Positions 12,001 to 24,000 of a stretch of 64,000 nucleotides of DNA are shown here, piece by piece. The notes under the pieces are model-generated. The model searched no databases. It saw only the letters and a list, made by a program, of their open reading frames with translations, and was not told the origin of the DNA. The position numbers were made by a program, and so were the translations under genes. The stretch is taken from NCBI GenBank assembly GCA_963576735.1, contig OY755197.1, positions 1,562,501 to 1,626,500 on the forward strand, read 5' to 3'. This stretch comes from Bedellia somnulentella. Its lineage: Eukaryota > Arthropoda > Insecta > Lepidoptera > Bedelliidae. Position 1 is the first letter of the stretch. Each line of letters starts with the position of its first letter.

Positions 12001-15000
12001 GTAATAGTATAAGATCCCGCTGCTGAATCTCTACGTTCATAACGTACAAAGTCAAACACACATTTTAACATAAGTTTATGAATAGGAGAATACACTGACA
12101 AGACGCAGCCAGGCAAAAGTGGCCGTAAGTAAGTAAGGGATCGTTGATAACGTTATTGGCTACACCTTCAAGGGTTTTGGCTATGAGAATAGTTAGGTAA
12201 CTAAGAAAAATGATAACTTTTCAGTTTTTTCACCACTCAACTTCCAAAAGTATCAGAATTTCCTATTCTGATACTCTCTTTTTGGGCTTTAAAGCCTTGA
12301 GTCTATGCACGAAATTAAGATGCTGGTAAGTTAGATAAGAATACATACATATACTCACGGCTATAAATCCCTTAACGGAGTAGCCAGAGCTTTGGAATGA
12401 TAAATTCCTCGGCCACTTTTGGAAGAATTTTGAATTGAAAATTGAAATCTTGATTGGGGAAAAGATGATAATAATAAACGTTTTTGGTGACGGGTCTCCA
12501 ACCACATCGCCCAAAAATCACTTAAAAAGCCCCTATACCCTTAGTCGCCTCTTACGATCACCCACGGGTAGAAATGGGGTAGTGCTATTGTAAGCCGACA
12601 CTACACGGCAAAGAATAATACATACTTATGGTTAGTGGTAGCGAGTGCGAGCGCCGACAGCGAGGAGCGACGGGACACCTGGTACCACAGCTCGATCTGC
12701 TTGTTGTACAGCGCCGTCAGGTGCTCGGGGGTCAGCTCCGTGCCCCAGCCGCGGTACTAGAGAAAGTATCGTTGTCTTTTTGAAACACGCACCGTTGTTT
12801 TAGGAAAATTCTCAGCTATTTTTGCAAACCCTAAAGGGTGCATTTGTTGTACATATATAATGGATGTTATGTAAAGTAAATATAGATAAATAAGTACACT
12901 AAGATTGTAAATATATGTTAGTTTTTAAATAATATGGCAATACCCTTAGAGGGCTTAATGTTTGAACGAAATCTGGAAGATCAAAATATACATATGAACG
13001 AAATAAATTCATTTTGAAGTATCCTTCTTTATTATTGACTGCTTTTTAAAGCGAAGTATCTATACAGACTTGTTACATTAAAAATTTAACAAAATAATGG
13101 AAAATATGGAATGAAAAAAAGACGATCAATTCACACACTTAATTAGGCTTAGAATGTCACTACCCCTTTCTACCCACGAGTATCGTAAGAGGCGATTTAA
13201 GGAATGGGGCTTTTTGATGTGGTCTTTGGGCGATGCGGTTGGAGACCCATGACCAACGATACTTTATTTCTATTATCTTGTCCCCTATCAACTTCCAAAT
13301 GTGGCTGAGCAGTTTTTACCTCTGAAGCTCTGGCTTTATGGCCGTGAGTATATGTAGGTATGTATAAAAAATAGAAAATAATAAGAAGAAATTAAAAAAG
13401 AGACGGTCAACTCATATACTTAATAAAATTTTGGTATGCAACAAACTCATGAACTTCTTTCGTTCTGAACTCCAATTATAAAACCAAAAGTATCTAATTG
13501 TTTTAGGAATAAAGCTCTAAACTACCAAACGCTATAATTAACTAGATAAGGATGTAGTCTTTCACACCAATTAAGGTATTAGTCAATGAGAAGGCATTAA
13601 TCACCTTGTATTCTCCAGCCCTCTTGCGAAGATCCAACACTTCCCGATACCACGAATCTCCCTGCGCCAACCCCAAGGGCTGAAGCCCTGCCGCTTTCAA
13701 AGTGGTAGCTGAATCAGTAACCTCAGTTCCCTCCCCACCTAACATCTTCTCTGTGGCTTCCCCATCCCGCACCTTTCCTTTCCCCCTGCATTTCGTAAAC
13801 GTCCCTTTAGATGCCTCGTAAATATATTGTGAAAACGGTCTAAATTTCTTTTTGTATTCGCTTTTGTAACGTTTTTTTTGGTCTTTCGAACGGTCGTCTC
13901 CGGATGGTATGAGTGCCGATAGCGCGCTACGAAACGTCGATTTTCTGGAATAATGCATTTGTGTCTTAGACGTACGGAATGATGATGATTTGCACGGCTC
14001 TGGAAGAGCCTGGAAGGACATGCTTGAAGCTATGATGAAATTTGATTGAGGAAGTCTTAAGACTAAGAATTTGGTTGAGAGTAATTTGAAAGTTGTTTTT
14101 GGATTGAAAGGAAAAGATATTGATGTAAATGAAGTTTTTGATTAACCAAGTGAAGGTGTTAGTAAAAGATCTAAAGCTATTGTTAGCATTAGTGTAAGAC
14201 ATCGATTTAGTACTACCTTAAAATAATCTAAAGAAAAACAAGATCACATCGACAAGGACAAAGGTGCACAGACATCCATTTTGTAATCAAACCAGTGTTA
14301 AAAACCCGCCACCGTTCAGAAAGTAAATAAGAATTGTTGAAAGCAAATACCAAAAAAGAAATTTAGACTATGTAGTTTCTCCACAAAATTTTACAGAATC
14401 AGGAATCAAAGAATTAGATAAGCTTTGAAAAGGAACGAAATTTTGTACAACCTATTATAATTAGATTTGATTTGATAAATTTCAGACATTTTCTTTAGCT
14501 TTTTATTGGAATAACCTGTAACATTCGGACACAATATTTTTTTATGCAAACTACATTAAAGAAGTTATAGAGCCCGGTTTATGCGGATTTCAAGTGTTTA
14601 GTGTTGCCAATATTTGTGTTTATTGTACAGTGAGGTGCTTCAATTGTGAATAAGAAAACATGAATAGCAAAAGCGGAGTTAAAGCAATATTTTGGCAGCT
14701 GGAAGTTTTTTTTTCATTCATATTTAACTGAGGATAATTTTAAATCTGCTCAAACATTATTTACACCTTTTACTTGTTATTTTTACTGTGAAAATTCACT
14801 AGTAAAAATAAAAACTTTTTTTTATAGTTGACACATATAACATTTAATTTAAAATGTAATTATATCTTTATAATACAATTGAATGAAGTTTGGCATCACT
14901 ATGCCATATATATTAATCACTATTAATTCATTATTATGGCTGTTAGCGTCTAAGTTGACCACATATGTATGCGAAAAATTATTGATGAAAGTAATAAAAG

Positions 15001-18000
15001 CATACAGTTTTATGGATATCCCAATAAATAAATCTAAGCGAACAAATCGTGCTGCAATAAGCCTTGCTGAGTACATTTAAGCCTTATATTTAAACAGATT
15101 AGCTATACAATGGGGGATATGCTTGTGAACATTCAGATAATGATTTGTAACCTGCAACTTAATATTGGTTTTTCATTTGATTCAATAACCCAATGATTGA
15201 TACAGAAACAGTTTTAAAAGATTCTATATTCTTAACCTCCCTGTCAATAATGCTACAAGAAGTGGATAGGTCCTTAAATCTACATGCAGTCTGCATGCTG
15301 TTTCATGAGGTTCGTCTGCATTATCATTAATAAAAATGGTTTTAATATAAATAATAATGTCTATAAAATTAAATCTAGTGAAAGTGATTCCATATGCTAA
15401 ACTGCAGATTTTCTCGCTATGTTTTGCTTTATCTGGTATTGAAAAATATCAAGCCAATATAATCTAAATAATTCCATTAATAATTATAAAAAAAAATATG
15501 AAATATTTACGATCCTTTAAGTACAACAGGTATTTATATAATTTCTTAAAAACATCAACACAAAAGAGATGGTTTTCTATATAAATGTAAAATGTAGATG
15601 ATGGAATAGCAGAACTCATGCATTACTTACCGTTGCACGTTCGGTTTTTGTCCATTCCAAAGGTAATCTTCTATATATCTTTTAGGAACTCTCTCATCTT
15701 TATCATCTGCATGATTCATTAGTGGTTCTGCTTCCACTGCACCTGGAATGAGAATCCAAGAATACTTTACCTAATAGTTGGCATATTTTGGTCATTATAA
15801 CCCTTTGTGGGAGATTTGTGAGTGTACTGTTAAAGCACACAGTATAACGGAGTCACGCCCGATTTCTGAATTGAGTATTCAAGCTGAGAGCGACTTAAGT
15901 AACGTTTTGTCTCATTCAGTTGCTAAGATTTCAATGCGACAGAACGATACTTAAGTTGTTCTCAGCTGGAATACTCCATTCAGAAATCGGGCGTCAGTCG
16001 CTGATAGCAACGTCTCACTCATAATCTTACATTGCGGTGTCTGATTGTTTCTCGGGCAAAGCATAAATACAAATTATAAGTTGGTACACAGCTATTCTGG
16101 CCAGTATATCGTTGCTGTTTCCACACCTTTTTTTTATTTTGCTCAAAAATGCAAACTGTTTCCAAACTTAGTAAATAAATATCATCAGGTCAAATTTTAT
16201 TTTATTTACAGGGAATTTTAAATTAAATAAAATAAGAAATACCATATTCTGCCATGTAGTATTATTAAAATAACCTTAAACTTCTCTTCTCTCTTATTTT
16301 TAATGTAAGGAACATTCGATAAATTTAACATCTTACTAGTATTTCTCTTATCATATTTCAACATTGACTGATTATATTACCTTATACACCTTTGTATAAT
16401 GGATATATGTATATGACCGTGATAGCTCAGTGGGAAGAACACCACTTATCGTGTAGACGACGAGGGATCAAATTCCGGGTCGGGCCTATACCAATTTGTC
16501 TTTTCTAAAGGCATATGTGTGGTTAATTATCATAGGTGTTAACGGTGAGGGAAAACAACGTGAAGAAACGAGTCGCACTCAGCCATGTGGGTTTCGTATA
16601 AAACGGTTATAGGTCAGCCTCCTATCACGTGAGAACACTGTCCAAGCAAAACTTGGGTACCCTGAACACCAGGTGACAATGGCACGTGATGTTCAGAAGT
16701 AGTAGTACCTCTGCCAATATACGGCGTGAACGTTTGAGTAAAAATCAATGGCTTTTTAACACTGAAATCTTTCCATATCTGGTTATATTTCATACCTTCA
16801 GCAGCCGCCGCTTTCTTCAAGGCCCCCATAGAGATGCTCTTTCTCGGAGCCGAGTCCGTGGTGTCTTTGGGCCACGCGAACTGGTTGCGGTACTCCGTGC
16901 TGGCCCGCTGCGGCTCCTTGGCGATCAGCACTTCGCCGAGTGCTGTCGTTGCCTTTTTGTAAAAAAAACCACAAGAAATTACTGTAGTTAAATTATTTGA
17001 AAATATATGAAGCCTACCCTGAATCAGATAATTAGGCAATTTCCTACGTCATTGATAAAAATGTATTCAATTTGTTTCGCTTTGCTGTATCTGATTCTTC
17101 TTCATATCTCTAGCTACTCAATTTAAGGGCGTCCAAGGAAAAATAGTTTGATATTGTTTGTTTGGAAATTCTATAAAGTCTGATTTGATGATATTGATAT
17201 GACATGAATAAAATATATTTTGGTGATTAGTTCATGGTGTTAAAATTTGATGTTTAACATTTTAATAATTTGTTGCAAAATATGATGAAACAAATTAAAT
17301 AGGTATTGGATTGAATCAGGCGTTACTTTGCGGAAATCCATAGCAATACTAATATTAATAAATTTCTTCGCTTAATTCCGCTAAATAATACCTGCAGTCT
17401 TCATGCAACATGCACTATGCACCGCCCGCCCTTCCACTTACAAGAAATCGAAAAGCAGACAATGCACCACACACACACCCGCAAGCGAAAACCACAGGCA
17501 ACCACAAACATGCGACGCGTTTCGACTCAACACGAGTCATTGACGAGCAGTTAGTAGACAGTTCGGCAGCTGACCACCGAGTGCCGGTCATACGATTTTG
17601 CGGTTATATTTATAGGCCAGGCTCCCCACTCCCCCACCCAAAGAACATCAATGACGAGTGACTATATTATTGGAAAAAATTGTCAAAAGTGGGGAAACGG
17701 TGTAGCCCAGCTGTTCATTCAGCAGTGCAAGGGAATTATCATTATCATATCTGGAGATTTCAAGTTTCTCTAAAAGACATAATCTTAATCCCTTATTACA
17801 AGTATGTAAAATCTCCAGATTATGATTATCGGGGAGAACGTGTCCAGTATCCAATAGATGTTTCGCAAAGTGAGACCTTTCTGGATGGTCGTTTCTGAAT
17901 GCTGCCACGTGCTCCCCTTGTTAGAAAACTTCTACCAGTTTGCCCAATATAGACGCTGTTGCATTCAGGACAAACAATTTTGTAAACACCAGATTGTCTG

Positions 18001-21000
18001 TGTTTATCTAATTTCTCTTTTTGATTACATAAATAACGTTTCAAACTATTGTTTGTTCTGAACGCAACTTTAATACCAAACCCTTTAAGCGTCTTTGAAA
18101 TTTAATAGGAACATGCTTTGTTTTCATAAAATCCGTATAGGCTCCACTGGCATAACATACATGTGAACTCATTATGTGTCTATATACGTGTAGCTTTAAG
18201 ATCTGTAACTTTGATGTTTAACTTTTCATTTAAACATTATAGTTATTCAATAAAACTAAATAAACTACATTAATCCTGCGCGCTCGTTTTTTCCGTCCCT
18301 GTCACTCTCAGTAAATTTGACGTAAGAGTGAGCGCAATAGCTGCAAAATGCGGGAAGGCCTTTAAGCACTTACATCCGTGAAGAAAAGTATATATAAATA
18401 TAAATATATATGGACATATTACACAGATCAAGTTAGCCCCAAACTAAGTAGAACTTGTATTATGGGATACTAACTCAACGATATATTTAATAGTATATAA
18501 TACACATATAAATAACATCCAAGACTAAGAAACAATCATTTATGCTCATCACATAAATGATGCTCTCAGCGGGGATCGAACCCGCGACCTCCGGACCGAG
18601 AAGCTAGTCACCTATCCACTCGGCCACGGCTGTCGTCAAGTATGTAAGATATGATCTCACCTTAGGTTCCACGGTGTCGGTCCAGCGAGTCTGTCGCGGT
18701 CCCTCCGACTTGCTACGTCGCCCGGCGCGGTCCGTTTCATTCCTTTGGATACTCTGCAAAAATATAATAATAAATTATTGGATACTTGGTGACTCAGTAA
18801 GAAAAAACCAAAACATATAAAGTTTTGAAAGTTACAAATTAATTATTAGATTTTTGATTAATTTATCAGGGTTGTCAGCAGTCAGATAATGAATTTTAAA
18901 GAAACTGATATGGGGTTATATTGAATTATATTCGAAACACGAGAAAATTTCGGTACATTATACGCCTACCCGATGCAGCGACACTTGGTGTTGGCTGGTA
19001 ATATCATGTCTCTCACATGTCAGATTACAGTGTAGCTAAGCGCATACTATTCAGAAGCAGGCGGCCAAGTCCTGCGTCACATCACATTAAGCTTTGTGAC
19101 CGTGTTCCGTCATAGTCGGGAGCATCTACCATTGCTCGTTAACTGGCTGGTTGGTTTCAAAGCATACAAAATTTATAAAGATAGTGTACAGTGTAGTGGG
19201 GACTCTAAACAAAATATCCCAAAATTTTTGATACATAAATTAGCATTGTACTTCGCTGCCCCTTAAGGGATATACAGAATCCTCAGAATCTTAAAGCAAA
19301 GATTTTTGGCCAACGTGTTTTGCCAGTAATGACATACAGTACAGATGTGGAATCTTACAATGGACCTTATTAAAAGGTACAGTGTCACCTATGAACAGGG
19401 CTTTAATAGGAGTAATAAATAAAGGACGAATGAGGGAAAGAAAAATTTCGACACTAGCGGGGATCGAACCTGCGACCTCCGGGTATACGCCCCCGTCGCT
19501 CTGCCAATTGAGCTATGATGTCAAGTGGATACCAGTACGAAATTCTTCATTCCTTTGTTTAATTTACACTTTTTAAGCAGTGTAAACGTTACCTTCCTCC
19601 GAATTCGTATAAGGCCACTTGTCTACCTTTACAGATAGAATGAAAATATTGAGAACGCTTAACTATCACATAATTAGAATGTTTTTGTTCATGAAAACCT
19701 GATGTAGGGATTACATACATACATATACTCACGGCTATAAATCCCTAGAAGGGGTAGCCAGAGCTAAGGAACTAGAAGTTCCTCAGCCACTTTTGGAAAG
19801 TTGAGTTGGGAAAAGATGGCAAAATAAAGGTTATTGGTGATGGGTCTCCAACCGCATCGCCTAAAATCCCTTAAAATCCCCAATTCCGTTAGTCGCCTCT
19901 TACGTACACCCACCGGAAGAAATGGGGTAGTGTTATTCTAAGCCGACACTACACAGCAAATGTAGGGATTATTACTAATAAATAAAAGAAAGAAAAAAAA
20001 ATACACTATTGGGGATCGAATAGGAGTTTCACTACGTAATTGAATTTGCAACGAGGAGATCCGTCAAAGAACTGAGGTAACTGACATAGCCCAAAGGGTT
20101 ACAAAATTTAAGTTGCAATGGGCGGGGTACATTGCACTTTGAACTAACAGCAGTTGAAGCTTGAAGGTTCTGGAGTTGGCATATAATTGATAGCCCAAGG
20201 AATGATGACATAATGATAGTTGCGGGAAGGCGATGGATGAGGACAACACAGTACCGATTGTTGGCGATATCACTGGTGGTGGTGATTACATAGGCCTGTG
20301 TGTCAAGCAGTTATTGTCAGATGGCTGGTAATAATGAAGGGATATACAGCATAAATAGTTTTTCATCTTATTTTATTGTTCTTCATATTATAAAAATGCA
20401 TCGGTACATACCCTAGCCCGCTCGCAGGCAGTCTGCGTCTCATGTTTTCCGCCGGCGCCATAGAATCTTTCATGCATTCTCTTTTATTCTTCAGGCTATA
20501 GATGCCTGCCATTTGATCTAAACGTGTCCTCCGAAGTTCCATACTGTCATTACTATGGTCTTTATTATATCTCACTCACTAATTTACTTGCATCCATCGT
20601 CTCTGCCCAAACCATCAGAACATTCTCTTCTCGTATTTATATATTAATCGATTTAGGCACCAATCATTGGTACATTACGTACCCTAGCACGCTCGCAGGC
20701 AGTCTGTGTCGGCCGGATATCGTCCGTGGGTGCCGGGTCGAAGAGCTCATTGGTCTTGTACGCGACGCCTGGGTACTTCTTGCGGCGCGGCATGGCTGGC
20801 TCCACGTGGCCTGGGGAATGAAATATAAAAGCATGAGGAGTTTGCTGTGTAGTGTCGGCATAGAATAGCACTACCCCATTTCTTCCGGTGGGTGTACGTA
20901 AGAGGCAACTAACGGTCATGGGGCTTTTGAGGGATTTTTGAGCGCTGCGGTAGTGAGACCCATCACCAAAAACCTTTATTTTAGCATCTGTTCCCCACGC

Positions 21001-24000
21001 GACTTCCAAAAGTGGCTGAGGAATTTCTGATTCCTTAGCTCTGGCTACCCCTTCTAGGAATTTACAGCCGTCAGTTATATATGTATGTAATTTGAGGGGA
21101 TCCCGGCGAAAGTGGGTTACACTTTTGATAGTTTTAAAGTCTTTAGTGTCTGCTATTTTGAAGCTTTGCCAGCAAGATAGAATACACAATTTCGATTGTG
21201 TTGAATAAAAACAATTATTTATACATGTGCAAAAAATAATACATAAAATTTTCAACTCTCAAATTCAACCACATTTTTTTCTAAATCACTGCCGCTAGAG
21301 GAAATCGTCCCTACGAGGCTGGCTGCATTACTCCTTTGACTGGCAATGCAAAATCTTTAAATACCCTACCAAAGGGGTTGTGTCTACCCTGATTACGCTG
21401 TTACGGTCAATGTCTATACGCTGGCTTAGTGCAGTTTGGCTAACGGGGCGGGGATAGAAGGTTTAACCAAATCATAAAACTCACGACACCAGTGTAAAGA
21501 AACAGGGTGTTATTCTCAGCAATTTTTCCTACAAGCTAAGTAAAACCACTTACCTCGTCCAATAGACAAAGCGGGGGCAGGTTTGGGAGCCGGCTGGCGC
21601 ACAACGCCATCTGTCTGGTCCGCCTTGAACTCGTGCCATCGGTACGTGCTGCGGTACTCCGAGTGGAGCTGCAACAACGAGAGTCAGAGTTAGGGATATG
21701 GTAGCAAGCAGTATAGCAAGCACGAGCGCTATTTTATCGACACGATAACGGTTAGAATGAGATGGCAGTATACGATACTAAGTAAGTGCGTAAGAGATGG
21801 CTGCTTTATCCCACGCGATAACTAGTTTAAACACGGCTCGTGCTTGTTCTTTAGGTGAGTAACATGATCTTGGTTATGGCCATCGGTGTAACTTATGTTC
21901 TTGTGAGAGTGAGGATAATATAAAGAAAGAAAGAAAGAAAGATATTTATTCACCGTAAATATTGCTCAAAAGAAATACAATACAAAAAAATTAACCAAAG
22001 TTTGTGTAGTAAGGAAAAGATTGCAAAATAAAGGTTCTCGGTGATGGGTCTCCAACCACATCGCCCAAAAATCATTTAAACCCCTACCCTACCCTACCAT
22101 ACCCTTAGTCGCCTCTATCGATGACCCACGGGAACAAATGGGATAGTGCTATTCTAAGCCGACACTACACAGCTATGTCATTTGTATGACATGCATTGGT
22201 ATAAAAATATAGCTAGAACATTTAAGGACAAAAAGATGCTCTAATATTATCCTTGTCAAATCGCTTTAAGAAGATTAAGAGCAACCGTGATAGCCCAGTG
22301 GGTAGAACACTCGGTTATCGTGCAAACGACTAGTGTTCAAATCCTGGGTCGGGCCTACACCAATTTGTCTTTTCTAAAGACATATGTGTGGTTAATTTAT
22401 CATGGTTGTTAACGGTGAGGGAAAACATCGTGAGGAAACCCACATGGCTGAGTTGTACTTAGTCATGTGACAGTGTATTCGTACAAAACGGCGATAGGCC
22501 TGCCCCCTATCACGTGAGTACACTGTCCATGCAAAACGTGGGTACTCTGAACACCAGGTGACAAAGTCACGTGATGTTCAGTAGTATTAGTACCTCTGCC
22601 AACCCCTTCGGGGATATTCGGCGTGAACGTTTATTATGTTATGTTATGTAAGATTAAGAGAAAATGTCCGCCGCATAACCGCCATTGATAAATGACTAGA
22701 AAGTCTAAAGAAGGCCTAGGCCCATTTTAGGTTTTGAATTCACGTCTCTTTCATTAGAAGCTATGTTGTAAATACTAATGTGATATATGACGCTAACTCA
22801 TCAAAGTCTCCTAAAATTTCAAAATATGCAACCCTGATAATTCAATCACATTGAATGATTAAAAAAACCAATCCAACATGAACTCATCGCCTTCATCAAA
22901 TAAACCTATAAATTATTGGACAAATAGAGATGATCCATGAAAGTAAATTGGGGAAAAAATATAGGGATCCAGTGTGGATGGTAAATGTTACCAGAGGTTG
23001 ACCTCGAAGAACACATTTAGATCAAATTGAAAATGTTGTCAAAGACGAGCGCCCGAAATACGAAGAATTAAAGGGCATTTGTGAAAAGAATGATCAATGT
23101 AAATAAATCTCGAGAGGATTGCCAGGATCGTAAAAAGTGGCGATCAATAGTCTCTGCCTACTCCAATGGGAACTAATGGGGTGAGACTATGTACTATTTG
23201 ACCAAACAGAGGAAAGTGATATAAATAGGTCTACAAAATAATGTATTTCCAATCCCATTTCCTCATATGTCCGCTTTACTGAATGTAGATCACATTTACC
23301 AGCAGTAGGTCGATCGTCAAGACACATTGGTTTTGTGTGCAAAATTAATTAAAACAACACACACGCCATTTTAACATCTATAACTGAGGAAATAAATGTG
23401 ATATTGGGATGAATGTTTTAGTGTGTTTATTACGAGAAAGGTAATAAACGATTGTGTGAAATTTTAAATGTTTTTAGACACGATATTTTTATCTATTTTC
23501 GGAAGTATATCTCTGACATCTATTCTACGATATTATGTTATATTCAAACATAACACAAGGCAATAGAAAGGCTATCGATAATATTTTTGGTCACTCTCGG
23601 AACTTAAAAAGGAAGAAGATGGTGTATAGTATCTTTTCTAACCACAATATATCAATCAATAATTAAAAATCAATGATTCAATTTATCGAATGGTGTGTTG
23701 GCCGTGTATAGTAGACCTACAATTCCAATTCCAAATGTGGCTGGGAAACCGTTGATTTTAAAGCTTATCGGTTTATAGCCGTGAGTACAAACACCTAGAA
23801 ATTTATATGAACAGCATTACTATAATTTGAATGTTTTTGTTCATGAAAACCTCATGTGGGGATTATTACTAATGAACAAATGTATACCCGACATCGCGGG
23901 TTGGATCCCCGCCGGTGTCGAAATTTTTCTTTCCTTAATTTATTAGCATTACTATATATACTATTATATATAACCTATTTTCAGTGCCATTATAGATCGT

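Larger units (their letters stand above)
17304..18097 (-). mobile_element. Penelope-like element, 5'-truncated, with GIY-YIG endonuclease domain
   Basis: Flanked by a 12-bp target duplication with one mismatch (AAATTAAATAGG at 17292-17303, AAATTTAATAGG at 18098-18109). The minus strand encodes SGVYKIVCPECNSVYIGQTG, the GVY...YIG signature of the GIY-YIG endonuclease at the C-terminus of Penelope-like retroelements. After a frameshift near 17905-17925 it continues with HVAAFRNDHPERSHFAKHLL and the usual C-terminal stretch, stopping at 17648. The reverse transcriptase is missing. About 340 bp of 3' region follows the stop. Confidence 0.88.
17127..18361. mobile_element. TTAA-flanked MITE, split by a Penelope-like insertion
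   Basis: Outer halves 17127-17303 and 18110-18361 match, inverted, the uninterrupted element at 46791-47209. TTAA flanks at 17123-17126 and 18362-18365. Ends GGGCGTCCAAGG and GGAAGGCC (imperfect inverted repeats). Confidence 0.75.

Noticed and set aside
14849..15080. Overlapping ORFs on both strands (65 and 75 codons)
   Set aside because: Mirror-image frames in AT-rich intron DNA, with no family resemblance and no start/splice context.
22284..22360. Functional tRNA gene at SINE A heads
   Set aside because: No acceptor-stem pairing; the box A/B similarity continues into a repeated body of about 290 bp with target duplications.
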